Shown in pieces: positions 17,757 to 26,077 of a stretch of 64,000 bases of DNA. Within the stretch, counting starts at the first letter, position 1. Every line of letters starts with the position of its first letter. The translations under genes were made by a program, and so were the position numbers. This DNA is from Paenibacillus lactis (GTDB lineage: Bacteria > Bacillota > Bacilli > Paenibacillales > Paenibacillaceae): the NCBI RefSeq assembly GCF_017873605.1, contig NZ_JAGGKI010000006.1:294090-358089 (forward strand). The letters run 5' to 3'. Below the pieces are notes generated by a model. The model searched no databases and was not told the DNA's origin. It was given only the letters and a program-made list of their open reading frames with translations.

Positions 17757-18983
17757 ATGAGAAAATTGCTTGTGTGCACTGTAGCGATCATGCTAAGTTT
17801 AGCTGCGTTTCACACCGTTATCTACGCATCTGAAGTCCGAGTATCCGTGGATGGCCGTGAAGCACAATTCCCAGATGAGCACCCATACGTCGATCCAAAA
17901 ACGAACCTTACGATGGTTCCCCTTGCTTTTGTCTCCGACAAGCTCGGAGCTACTGCGAAATGGAACGGAAAATTAAAACAAATCACGATCTCACTTAAAC
18001 GTGACAACATAATTTTGGTGATTGGCGATCATCATGCACAGGTGAATGGAAAAAGAGTGGATTTTAAAGGGGCTGCGGTCCTTAAAAACGGTCGCACGAT
18101 GGTCCCGCTTCGCTTCATTAGCGAGGCCTTGCATGCAATTGTGGATTGGCAGCCCTCAAGCAATCGGGTAAGCATCATGACTTCAGTGGCCCGAGTTCCG
18201 AAAGGCACGTGGATATGGGACAGTTCCATCCTGAAACAGGATCAAGACAAAATTATTATCTTCGCAAGAACAAAAGGGTTAACGTCTATTTATCTTCAGA
18301 TCGACAGAGATATTGATCCGGCAGTATATGAGAGCTTTATTCGAAAAGCGAAGAGCGAAGGAATTCAAGTGGAGGCACTTGAGGGTCGTCCCGAATGGGC
18401 CTATACATCTAAGCAGGAGGATATTCAAAAATTTATAACGTGGGTGAAAGCCTATAACTCCTCGGTTGGCCCGGAAGCAAGGTTTTCGGGATTGCATCTT
18501 GATATTGAACCGTATGCGCTAAGTGAATGGTCAAAGGACAATAAGATCATCCTTGAAAGCTGGATGGACAATATGAGACTGATCGAGAAAGAAACCAAAG
18601 GGAGCGGCTTGAACATCGCAGTCGACGTTCCGTTTTGGCTGAATACGATAAATGTACCGGGGACGGATTACAGTATGAGCGCATGGTTGCTGGAGAAGTT
18701 CGATTCCCTGGTCATCATGAATTATCGAAATCATGCGTTAGGCAGCAATGGAATTGTGGACAATGCGCAGGCCATACTGAGAGAAGCCTCAACGCTAAAG
18801 AAGAAGGTTGTGGTAGCTGTAGAGACGCTCGAAAGCACAGAGGGGCCGCGGGTTTCATTCCATTCTATGAGCAGTGAAGTGATGGAAAGAGAGTTACAGT
18901 CCGCCCATAATCAATTGGCGCACTATGCAAGCTATGCAGGCTTCGCCATTCACGATTTCAAAAGCTGGAAGGACATGAACTAA
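17757..18983 (+). CDS. Secreted copper-amine-oxidase-N-domain protein with TIM-barrel-like C-terminus
   Basis: The 408-residue exported protein has a signal peptide (MRKLLVCTVAIMLSLAAF ... YASE), then a copper amine oxidase N-terminal-like domain (about residues 30-140; KTNLTMVPLAFVSDKLGA, NGRTMVPLRFISEALHA). This is a wall- or matrix-binding module very common in Paenibacillus. The C-terminal part (about 145-408; GTWIWDSSIL, LTSIYLQIDRD, SGLHLDIEPYALSEW, LVIMNYRNHA) reads like a glycosidase-type TIM barrel with acidic residues at strand ends, but I cannot name a substrate. GAGGA at 17744 supports the ATG at 17757 over one 15 bases earlier. Confidence 0.75.
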   Translation: MRKLLVCTVAIMLSLAAFHTVIYASEVRVSVDGREAQFPDEHPYVDPKTNLTMVPLAFVSDKLGATAKWNGKLKQITISLKRDNIILVIGDHHAQVNGKRVDFKGAAVLKNGRTMVPLRFISEALHAIVDWQPSSNRVSIMTSVARVPKGTWIWDSSILKQDQDKIIIFARTKGLTSIYLQIDRDIDPAVYESFIRKAKSEGIQVEALEGRPEWAYTSKQEDIQKFITWVKAYNSSVGPEARFSGLHLDIEPYALSEWSKDNKIILESWMDNMRLIEKETKGSGLNIAVDVPFWLNTINVPGTDYSMSAWLLEKFDSLVIMNYRNHALGSNGIVDNAQAILREASTLKKKVVVAVETLESTEGPRVSFHSMSSEVMERELQSAHNQLAHYASYAGFAIHDFKSWKDMN

Positions 18984-19065
18984 GCGGCTATTTATGAAAT
19001 GATAAACACCTCTTGCCTGACTCCGGGCTTTGAAGACAACAAGCAGACGAGATTTAGTCCCATTG

Positions 19066-19092
19066 AAAGTCGCTGATTTAGCGACTTTTTTT
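19066..19092 (+). terminator. Terminator after the secreted protein gene
   Basis: AAAGTCGCT (19066-19074), GATTT loop, AGCGACTTT (19080-19088), then a T-run. Confidence 0.9.
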
Positions 19093-19270
19093 GCTTTTAG
19101 GGGTTCGCCAGCAATTTAACGAAATATATCCTAAGCCTTGAAATCATGTCAGATTTTAAAAAATCCTATCCTGCTCAAGCCGATGCCACGGTAAAACTCA
19201 AGAACTAGCCTCCTTTGTAGCTTTTACAGCGCTTTGCTGTTTGCAGCACCAATCATGCTGGAACAAAACA

Positions 19271-19299
19271 TTGAAACATACCATACCGTATGGTATGGT
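19271..19299 (+). promoter_or_regulatory. TetR promoter with embedded operator
   Basis: TTGAAA (19271-19276), 17 bases, TATGGT (19294-19299). The spacer and -10 are occupied by a 21-base palindrome at 19277-19297, arms CATACCATAC and GTATGGTATG around one C; each arm is itself two CATAC units. A TetR dimer here would block polymerase directly. Confidence 0.85.
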
Positions 19300-19336
19300 T
19301 TTGTTGAGGGAATTTTTGGATGGAGGGTAATTTTGA

Positions 19337-19891
19337 ATGGTCACAGAAAAAAAACGACAGTGGTTAGAGGAAGGATTTCTGATTTTATCCGAAGAAGGGG
19401 CTGCCTCCCTGACCATTGAAACGCTCATAGGACGTTTAAAGGTAACAAAGGGGGCATTCTACCATCATTTCAAGAGTTGGCAGGACTATAAAGAAAGTCT
19501 GCTTTCTCTATATGAAACAGAACGAACACTGAATACCATTGAGTTCGCGGAACAACAACTTTCACCCCTTGATAAGTTCGAATATGTCATGGAGAAATCG
19601 ATACGCCGGAATCAAAACCTGGAGGTGGCTGTGCGTGCTTGGGCGTTAATGGAACCCTTTGTGCATTCTTACCAGCAACGAATTGATCAAAGGCGAATCG
19701 ATTACCTTGAGGAGATGATGTTCCTTCTCTACAGAGATCGTGAACGTGCTCGTACTATGGCGCTAATATTTTACAGTCTCCATGTAGGAAGTCAACAGCT
19801 CCTGCCCCCTGTTAAGGAGCAAGATCTAGTGAAACTTTACAGGGAAGTACAGAAGGCTTTCAATATTCAGGCATCTAAAAAAGATGAGTAG
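19337..19891 (+). CDS. TetR-family repressor
   Basis: The 184-residue regulator has the TetR helix-turn-helix at about 10-56 (GFLILSEEGAASLTIETLIGRLKVTKGAFYHHFKSWQDYKESLL) and a helical ligand domain of about 120 residues. Its GGAGGG site is nine bases upstream. The palindrome in its own promoter indicates autoregulation, and the membrane gene 91 bases downstream is the probable co-regulated target. Confidence 0.9.
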   Translation: MVTEKKRQWLEEGFLILSEEGAASLTIETLIGRLKVTKGAFYHHFKSWQDYKESLLSLYETERTLNTIEFAEQQLSPLDKFEYVMEKSIRRNQNLEVAVRAWALMEPFVHSYQQRIDQRRIDYLEEMMFLLYRDRERARTMALIFYSLHVGSQQLLPPVKEQDLVKLYREVQKAFNIQASKKDE

Positions 19892-19982
19892 GTAGTACGA
19901 GGTGTAGTAGGAGTTATCAATGACGGGCTTTTCGCTTACGCGAATCGACTTTCAATTGTTACCAATGAGGGGGTGCTGAGTA

Positions 19983-20666
19983 ATGGTACGTAATGTTGAT
20001 TCATCTTTCGCTATTGGTTGGAAAAAGTATGCACGCTTTACAAAAACGTCAGAATGGGCGGCTTATGTTGGCTGCTTCTGGGCTCTCTTGTATGCGGTTT
20101 TCGTCCGATTCTATCAGGCCGCAGGAGGAACCATTGGCCTTTCAGCTCCAATTGTTGATCCCACTGGAGGCATTTATAAAGCAAGTTACGTAGTTGGTGT
20201 AATTATTATGCTGTGCGGGTTTATTCTGTTGGGACTCGTAAAACCATGGGGGAGGGTTGTCCCTTCATGGATTCCATGGATCGGTGGAGTGAGTGTTTAC
20301 CGAGGATTATTGTTATTCCCAACGCTGATCTGCTCTGTCTTTTTAATCGCCCATGGAGCTGCAGGAATCATTACAAGAGTCCTCTTTTTGACAGGCCTCA
20401 TAAGTTTGAAAATGCCGCCGGCATTTAGCGGAGACGTGGATATGCGTGTCGATGCGCTGTGGGATCTGTTTGTATACCAACCATGGTTTTTCATCATGGG
20501 GATTTTGTCAAGCTTATCAGCAGCCTATTATGTGCAAACAAGAGGCGTTTCACTCTCTGCTTTGCGACGGGGCACACTGATTTTCTCGTGGATCACCATT
20601 ATCGTTTCTGCGATTTTTGTTGCGGCCATCGTTTTTGACTTTGTTGATAAACTAAGCTTTTTTTAA
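19983..20666 (+). CDS. Six-helix membrane protein, DUF3995-like
   Basis: The 227-residue integral membrane protein has about five or six helices (near 25-50, 68-88, 103-135, 160-180, 195-220). The WAAYVGCFWALLYA ... GGTIGL start resembles DUF3995 proteins. Function is unknown. GAGGGGG precedes the ATG. It follows the TetR gene in the same direction with no terminator between, so it is probably the gene that TetR controls. Confidence 0.7.
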   Translation: MVRNVDSSFAIGWKKYARFTKTSEWAAYVGCFWALLYAVFVRFYQAAGGTIGLSAPIVDPTGGIYKASYVVGVIIMLCGFILLGLVKPWGRVVPSWIPWIGGVSVYRGLLLFPTLICSVFLIAHGAAGIITRVLFLTGLISLKMPPAFSGDVDMRVDALWDLFVYQPWFFIMGILSSLSAAYYVQTRGVSLSALRRGTLIFSWITIIVSAIFVAAIVFDFVDKLSFF

Positions 20667-20710
20667 GAAGAGTCATGAGGGAGTTCAGATGCAATGATAA
20701 ACCATGTATA

Positions 20711-20743
20711 GAGGCAGCTGATCAAACGATCAGCTGCCTCTTG
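20711..20743. terminator. Bidirectional terminator
   Basis: GAGGCAGCTGATC (20711-20723) and GATCAGCTGCCTC (20728-20740) give a perfect 13-base stem between two converging transcription units. Confidence 0.75.
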
Positions 20744-20846
20744 CAGCGTCTTAGCTGCTTGTAAATGCTTTCGGAAGTATGAAACGATGCCTTAAGCAGA
20801 AAGGGCGATTTCGTTGACATATCATAGCAATGGGCATTACCTCTTC

Positions 20847-21680
20847 CTACTTCTCAACACGCCAATCTACCTTTTTCAAGATCAATGCGATGGAAATCAG
20901 CGAGAACAGCAAGAGTACAAGCGTATTCCAGGCGACAGACCCGGACCAGCCCGAAATCAGCACCTCCCGCATAGCCTCAGCGGCGTAAGTGGTTGGGAAG
21001 ATATAAGAGAGCCACTGCAGGATCGAAGGCAATTGATCCATATCCACCATGACTGGCGTCAGAAATGAAATGAACATCATCAACGCCTGAACCAGCATAT
21101 TCGTCAATTGATGGCTAGGCGACCAGAAGCCGATCAGAACACCGGCGCCAACCACGCTAAAGACAGTGAGCAGCAAAACAGGGAGTAGTCCCCAGCTGTA
21201 GTGGAATTGTATGCCGTAAGCAAGTTGGCCAATCATCGCCAGGATGATAAAAGACGGTACGCTCATGATCAAGCCGCGCAGCAGATTGGCGAAGATGAAG
21301 TTTACCTTGGCAATCGGCAGTGACGAATAATACGTGAAGTGGCCTTGATGCTTCTGCCAAGATATCTCCTGAGCCATGGAATTGAGTCCCATGACGATTA
21401 AGCCGAATAGCATATTCCCCGTAATGATGCGGGTCATGACAGCCGGGGTTGGGTCGAGCGTAAAGAATTTGAGAAACAGCAGCGTCGTTAATGGAAACAT
21501 GCATGCCATAATGAAGATCCAAACCCACGCCTCGCGGATGATCGTGAACTGAATGCGTGCCAGGATCAGCCATTCCATGATGCGGCGGCGAACGGAGCCC
21601 TGATGCTCTTGCCCTTGGAGAAAGACCGCTTCTTGCAGTTGAAAGTCTCGGCTTTGCATGGATGGTTGAATTTTTTCCAT
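20847..21680 (-). CDS. ABC-2 type transporter permease
   Basis: The 277-residue membrane subunit of an ABC exporter has about six helices (near 47-70, 84-105, 130-155, 160-180, 190-210, 250-270) with a cytoplasmic N-terminus. It has ABC-2 features such as MLFGLIVMGLNSMAQEISWQKHQGHFTYYSSLPIAKVNFIFANLLRG. It starts two bases after the ATPase stop. The substrate is unknown; this class exports drugs, peptides or lipids. Confidence 0.85.
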   Translation of the reverse strand: MEKIQPSMQSRDFQLQEAVFLQGQEHQGSVRRRIMEWLILARIQFTIIREAWVWIFIMACMFPLTTLLFLKFFTLDPTPAVMTRIITGNMLFGLIVMGLNSMAQEISWQKHQGHFTYYSSLPIAKVNFIFANLLRGLIMSVPSFIILAMIGQLAYGIQFHYSWGLLPVLLLTVFSVVGAGVLIGFWSPSHQLTNMLVQALMMFISFLTPVMVDMDQLPSILQWLSYIFPTTYAAEAMREVLISGWSGSVAWNTLVLLLFSLISIALILKKVDWRVEK

Positions 21681-21682
21681 GT

Positions 21683-22636
21683 TTAGACCACCTCCGCATC
21701 GGCAGGCTTAGCTTGTTCGTCATCGATATGAAAATAGACGTCTTCAAGATTCGGCGGAACCAACGAGTATTCTTCAATCGGTAATTGCTTCTCAGTCAGG
21801 GCGTCAATCGCGCGGCTGGCGTCTTGCTTCTCAATCAGTGTCCGGATTCGGTTTTCTCCCATTTTGGTCCAGTGACCCAGTGCACTTAAGCTTTGGCAAA
21901 CATAATCGCTTTCGCCTAAGGAGGTCGTGATTTCCAGCTTCATCCGCTGATCGACCCTTTGTTTCAACACACTGACATGATCGATGGCGAGCAGCTTGCC
22001 ATGATTTACAACAGCTACTCTGTCCACGACCTGCTCGGCCTCGAGCACGTTGTGTGTTACCAAGATGACGGTGACACCTTGGCAATTACGTTCTTGTATC
22101 AGATCCCATACGAGCCTTCTCTTTTTCGGGTCCAGTTCATTGGTCGGCTCATCCAGAATCATGACGGGGGAAAAGCCGATCAAGCAAGTTCCAATCCCGA
22201 TTAACCGCTTCTGTCCGCCGGAAACGTTTTTCAGCAGCTTATGTCGGAGATCCTGCATACCAAAGCGTTCCAACAATTCCTCTGTTTGCTTTACGGCGGA
22301 CTCCTTCGTCAGCCCCCGCAATCTTCCCGTAAAATACAAAGCTTCCCAGGTTTTTAAACTGGTCAGGGCGTGAGGCTCTTGCGAATAGTATGCCACCTCC
22401 TGGGCAACTCGTTTGGTTTGGGTCTGTACGCTGGTTCCTTTATAACGAACCGTACCTGAGGTGGGAGCCAGGTGACCTACCATCTGCTTGATTAGCGTGG
22501 ATTTGCCTGCGCCATTCGGACCGAGCAAGCCGAGAATCTCTCCTTGTTGAACGTCGAAGCTTATGTCTTGATTGGCGACAACCTTTCCTTTTTTGTACGT
22601 TTTATTCACATGCTCCAATTGATAAATCAGCTTCAA
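21683..22636 (-). CDS. ABC transporter ATPase
   Basis: The 317-residue ATPase is the partner of the permease. Walker A is GPNGAGKST (39-47), the signature VSGGQKR (from 138), and Walker B VMILDEPTNELDP (158-170). A C-terminal regulatory part of about 90 residues ends in the LEDVYFHIDDEQ pattern common to DrrA-like exporters. TTG at 22636 is chosen because AAAGGGG lies 11 bases upstream; an upstream ATG has no ribosome site. Confidence 0.88.
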   Translation of the reverse strand: MKLIYQLEHVNKTYKKGKVVANQDISFDVQQGEILGLLGPNGAGKSTLIKQMVGHLAPTSGTVRYKGTSVQTQTKRVAQEVAYYSQEPHALTSLKTWEALYFTGRLRGLTKESAVKQTEELLERFGMQDLRHKLLKNVSGGQKRLIGIGTCLIGFSPVMILDEPTNELDPKKRRLVWDLIQERNCQGVTVILVTHNVLEAEQVVDRVAVVNHGKLLAIDHVSVLKQRVDQRMKLEITTSLGESDYVCQSLSALGHWTKMGENRIRTLIEKQDASRAIDALTEKQLPIEEYSLVPPNLEDVYFHIDDEQAKPADAEVV

Positions 22637-23082
22637 GATTCTTGCCCCTTTCTGTTCGTATGGTTTTGCTGCTGCGTGTCTGAACCTCATGAGAGTTTGA
22701 ATTCGTTGGTTGCTTAATCGTTTGATGAGATGATTCTTATAGCGTGCTTAACGGTAAATCAACAGACGTTACTCTAAAGATATCGTAATGTGTTGCCATG
22801 GAGTGACGGGCGGTAGAATGGTTTTCGTCTCCGTCGGAGGACGGAGAAAGCTGCTATGCTCCTTAGTCCAATGCTTTGATTGGCAGGAAATTTATAGCTG
22901 TTAGAGAGACATCATCTTCTTTCGTGTAACCCCCAATAACTTCTTGCGCGAAATTACGGTAATATCCAACACAATTTCACCCCACACATTTCAAATGAAT
23001 TTTTATTTTAGAAATTTTGCGTCCATTTGCTATTTCCGCCGTCTTCCTATCGTAGTACAACATTATGGAGGAGTTGGTTGAA
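22637..23082. other. Intergenic region between divergent units
   Basis: No gene is visible in this 446-base stretch. A hairpin with arms TCTCCGTC (22828-22835) and GACGGAGA (22840-22847) is the only clear structure. The promoters of the ABC operon and the ThuA remnant must lie here. Confidence 0.5.
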
Positions 23083-23298
23083 ATGGATAAAAAGAACATT
23101 TTGCGGATTGGCGATGATAATGCAGGTGCCTGGCATCCGCTTGGGCCTGTAGCCAAAGAACTTGAAAAGATACTGGATGGAGAATTTCGGCTAACCTTAA
23201 CTAATGATTATGAAAATTTATCGATACTCGATACGCATCAATATGATGCGTGCATTTCCTATGCGGATAGGAAATCGTTGACTGGTGGGATTCAATGA
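23083..23298 (+). pseudogene. Truncated ThuA-like protein
   Basis: The 71-residue reading frame starts like a ThuA (glutamine-amidotransferase-fold) domain: ILRIGDDNAGAWHPLGPVAKELEKILDGEFRLTLTNDYENLSIL ... YDACISYADR. Such proteins are usually over 200 residues, and here the frame ends right after the second strand (KSLTGGIQ). GGAGG at 23067 selects the ATG at 23083. I infer a deletion of the last two thirds; the next gene follows after 35 bases. Confidence 0.55.
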
Positions 23299-23333
23299 AA
23301 CTATAATGGTTTTATTGAAAGGGGATGCCGAAC

Positions 23334-23771
23334 ATGGCCATCGTTAGCCGTTATACAATCGCGCTTCATATTTTGACTTGGCTGGCCTATTGGGCGGAAA
23401 AGGACGAATTCTTCCCTTCCGACCGGATAGCGAACAGCGTGGGAACGAGCCCGGTTTTTCTGAGGCGGATTCTCGGACAGCTCGCGAAGGCGGGCCTGGT
23501 ACTCGTGCAGCATGGCGGGACAGGGGCAGGCTGGAAGCTGGCTCGCCGTCCGGAAGATATCAGCCTGCTGGACGTGTATGAGGCTGTTGTGCAGACACCT
23601 CTGTTTGAGATGCACCACAGCCAGCCGAACCCCAGCTGTATTATCGGCCACGGCATTCAGCCTGCCCTGCAGCGGGTTTATGAGGACAGTGAGGAAGCGT
23701 TGAAGCTCCGGCTGGCACAGGAGTCAATCGGCGATCTGGTCGCATCAGCGCTTGAGCACGGGAAACTGTGA
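23334..23771 (+). CDS. Rrf2-family regulator
   Basis: The 145-residue protein has the Rrf2 winged helix (IVSRYTIALHILTWLAYWAEKDEFFPSDRIANSVGTSPVFLRRILGQLAKAGLV). The tail has one Cys (PSCIIG), so there is no three-Cys iron-sulfur site; it resembles YwnA-like members. AAAGGGG at 23318 favours ATG at 23334 over the one at 23325. It probably binds the three repeated sites before the MFS gene 0.4 kb downstream. Confidence 0.85.
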   Translation: MAIVSRYTIALHILTWLAYWAEKDEFFPSDRIANSVGTSPVFLRRILGQLAKAGLVLVQHGGTGAGWKLARRPEDISLLDVYEAVVQTPLFEMHHSQPNPSCIIGHGIQPALQRVYEDSEEALKLRLAQESIGDLVASALEHGKL

Positions 23772-23946
23772 TGCCGCTACAACGGCAAACATCTGTGAAG
23801 AGTCGCTCGCTGGTGGGCTGTCAGAAATGATGGACCGATCAGACACAACTGCTGGCTTGGATTCCGGCCGGTCCGAGAACCCCGGCAAGGAATCCGGCTT
23901 GCCGTTTGATTAAGACCGATCCGCGTCTTTTTCTACGCTAATCAAA

Positions 23947-24121
23947 GTAACTATTTCAGTTGCAATGAGAAGGGGGAGGAAGATTTCAAGTTCAGTTTAG
24001 AACGGAAGCGGCGCATCTAGGCATTCAATGTAACTGATTCAGTTGTTTTGATGGCATGAATAGTTCAGGCTGTCGCCGCAAACCAAGCGTGTTTATATTG
24101 CACATTGTAACTTATTCAGTT
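23947..24121 (+). promoter_or_regulatory. Three operator copies before the MFS gene
   Basis: GTAACTATTTCAGTT (23947-23961), GTAACTGATTCAGTT (24030-24044) and GTAACTTATTCAGTT (24107-24121) share the pattern GTAACTNNTTCAGTT. The middle copy holds the palindrome AACTGA-T-TCAGTT. Spacings are 83 and 77 bases, close to whole helical turns. The Rrf2 regulator encoded just upstream is the natural candidate to bind them. Confidence 0.75.
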
Positions 24122-24160
24122 CCATTGAAGAGTCGATTTTAGATTAAGGAGAGGGATTTC

Positions 24161-25369
24161 ATGGACAAACGAATTTTTTGGTTAGCGCTCGGATCGTTCG
24201 CGATCGGCACGGAAGGGTTCATGATCGGCGGTCTGCTGCCGACACTGGCGGCGGCGCTGCACGTGTCGACGGCGCTTGCCGGACAGCTGGTGACGGCGTT
24301 CTCGCTCGTTTATGCCGTGTCGTCGCCGCTGCTGACGACACTAACAGGGAGGATGGAGCGCCGGACACTGTTGTTCGGCTCGCTGCTGCTGCTCGCCGTC
24401 GGAAACGTGGTGTGCGGGTTCGCTTCCTCGTACGGCTGGATGCTGACCGGGCGGATCGTCGCTGCGCTGGGGGCGGGCCTATTCTCGCCGGGTGCCGTCG
24501 CCGCCGCCTCTACGCTGGCCGCTCCTGAGAAGCGAGGGCGTGCGGTGTCGATCGTCGTAGCTGGGCAGACCGTCTCCCTGATCCTGGGCGTCCCATTCGG
24601 GACGTGGGTCGCCCTGACGTTCGACTGGCGCATGACGTTCTGGATCGTCGGCGGGGTAACGCTGCTCGCTGCACTAGCTATCCAGCTGCAGTTCCCGCGG
24701 GTGGCACCGGCTGGGGCGGTCGGCATGCGTGAGAGACTGTCGTATTTGAAGCAGCCGGAGCTGCTATCCGCCTTGCTGACAACGCTCGCTTGGGCTACCG
24801 GAATTTTTTCGCTCTTTACGTACGTTTCCGAACTTTTCGCCCGCTACGGTGCCGGTGGCCGGATGATCAGCGTCGTGCTGTGCCTGACCGGTATCGCCAG
24901 CTTCATCGGGGTGCGGACGGGGGGCATCGCCGCGGACCGGATCGGCCCGAATCGGACGATCCCGCTGGCGCTGATCCTGCTCACGGCCTCGCTATTCCTT
25001 CTGTCGGCGTTGAACGGCTTTGCCGGCCGTCCCGGCATTCTTGTACTGGCGGTGAGTGCAATGGCACTTTACGGCTTCAGCGGCTACATGTTCAATCCTG
25101 CGCAGCAGCATCGGCTGATCGGGCTGTCAGGGCCTTCGTCAGGCATCGTCCTGTCACTGCAGTCTTCCGTCCTTTACGTGGGAAGCGCTTTGGGTGCGTC
25201 GGCTGGTGGAGCCGTCGTGCGTTTCGCCACCGCCGAGGAAATCGGCTATTTCGCTGGCGCTATGACGGCGCTGTCACTCGTCTTGTTCGCAGTGAGCCTG
25301 CGCCTGGAGCGGCGTGAGGCACATTCAGGTCACTCGCCCGCCGCAGACGATTCGGGCGCTTCTGGATAA
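24161..25369 (+). CDS. MFS drug-type exporter (DHA1 family)
   Basis: The 402-residue membrane transporter has twelve predicted helices. Family motifs include FAIGTEGFMIGGLLPTLAAAL in helix 1, LTGRMERRTLLFG (motif A) after helix 2 and GQTVSLILGVPFGTWVAL (antiporter motif C region) in helix 5. It resembles AraJ/YdhP-type exporters. The gene is visibly richer in G and C than its neighbours, including third positions, which suggests acquisition from another genome. The three operator sites upstream indicate inducible expression. Confidence 0.88.
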   Translation: MDKRIFWLALGSFAIGTEGFMIGGLLPTLAAALHVSTALAGQLVTAFSLVYAVSSPLLTTLTGRMERRTLLFGSLLLLAVGNVVCGFASSYGWMLTGRIVAALGAGLFSPGAVAAASTLAAPEKRGRAVSIVVAGQTVSLILGVPFGTWVALTFDWRMTFWIVGGVTLLAALAIQLQFPRVAPAGAVGMRERLSYLKQPELLSALLTTLAWATGIFSLFTYVSELFARYGAGGRMISVVLCLTGIASFIGVRTGGIAADRIGPNRTIPLALILLTASLFLLSALNGFAGRPGILVLAVSAMALYGFSGYMFNPAQQHRLIGLSGPSSGIVLSLQSSVLYVGSALGASAGGAVVRFATAEEIGYFAGAMTALSLVLFAVSLRLERREAHSGHSPAADDSGASG

Positions 25370-25533
25370 GCTACGCAACAAACATGATGAACAAATCTTA
25401 CGGCGGGCGCAAACTTATAAAACTGTAGTCGCTGGTTCGCTTTGGAACGTAATTTGATACGATCAGGAGCAGAATAGTTCCGTAAGCTGGCCCCTGAATA
25501 GAACCGTTGTCGATATTTTTTTCTCCCAAGGAC

Positions 25534-25589
25534 TTGATTTTTTATAAATAAAGATTTATTATTGACCCATCAATCATTGATGAGTCAAT
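25534..25589 (+). promoter_or_regulatory. MarR promoter with long palindromic operator
   Basis: TTGATT (25534-25539), 17 bases, TATTAT (25557-25562). A 29-base near-perfect palindrome spans 25561-25589: arm ATTGACCCATCAAT, one C, arm ATTGATGAGTCAAT, with one mismatched pair besides the centre. It covers the end of the -10 and the start site. Confidence 0.8.
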
Positions 25590-25610
25590 GAATTGAAGGA
25601 GGTATTTATC

Positions 25611-26054
25611 ATCTCTACATGTCATACAGAGGACCTGCTGTACTTGTTAATGCATTTAAACAAGCATATTGCAACCCGGTTTGAACGATGTGCCGGAGTA
25701 AGTCCCAATCGGCTCGAACTCCTGTGCAAACTGACGGGCGGCCAGATTAGCCAATCGGATCTGCAGAAGGCAGTGTCTATTGATCCGGCTGCGGTGACCC
25801 GTCATGTTCAGCAGCTGGAAGCGGAAGGAATACTTCTGCGAACAAGATGTGAGAGCGATAATCGGATTACGCTGGTTCAGCTAACCGAAGAAGGTAAGAG
25901 AAAGGTAGCGATGTTTAAAGCGGAGAAAGACCGATTTATGCAGGAGCTGCAGGCAGATCTTACGGAATCGGAACGACTTGGCATGATTCAAGCTCTACAG
26001 AAGCTGAACTGCAAGATTCAACAAATGAAAGAAATAAGCAAGACTAACTCATAA
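25611..26054 (+). CDS. MarR-family regulator, apparently with an ATC start
   Basis: The 147-residue winged-helix regulator reads MarR-like: LLYLLMHLNKHIATRFERCAGVSPNRLELLCKLTGGQISQSDLQKAVSIDPAAVTRHVQQLEAEGILLRTR. The start is odd. A strong AAGGAGG (25596-25602) is followed by no in-frame ATG, GTG or TTG; ATC at 25611 sits eight bases downstream where a start should be, and ATC at 25608 is the alternative. The only upstream TTG (25593) would put the ribosome site inside the gene. A first ATG at 25650 would lose part of helix 1. It heads a three-gene operon for electrophile or quinone stress. Confidence 0.8.
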   Translation: MSTCHTEDLLYLLMHLNKHIATRFERCAGVSPNRLELLCKLTGGQISQSDLQKAVSIDPAAVTRHVQQLEAEGILLRTRCESDNRITLVQLTEEGKRKVAMFKAEKDRFMQELQADLTESERLGMIQALQKLNCKIQQMKEISKTNS

Positions 26055-26077
26055 TAGAGATAAAAGGAGAGAATATC

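Noticed and set aside
21157..21777. 206-codon minus-strand frame across the ABC permease, considered as a frameshifted part
   Set aside because: The annotated permease and ATPase are both complete in their own frames, so no frameshift is needed.
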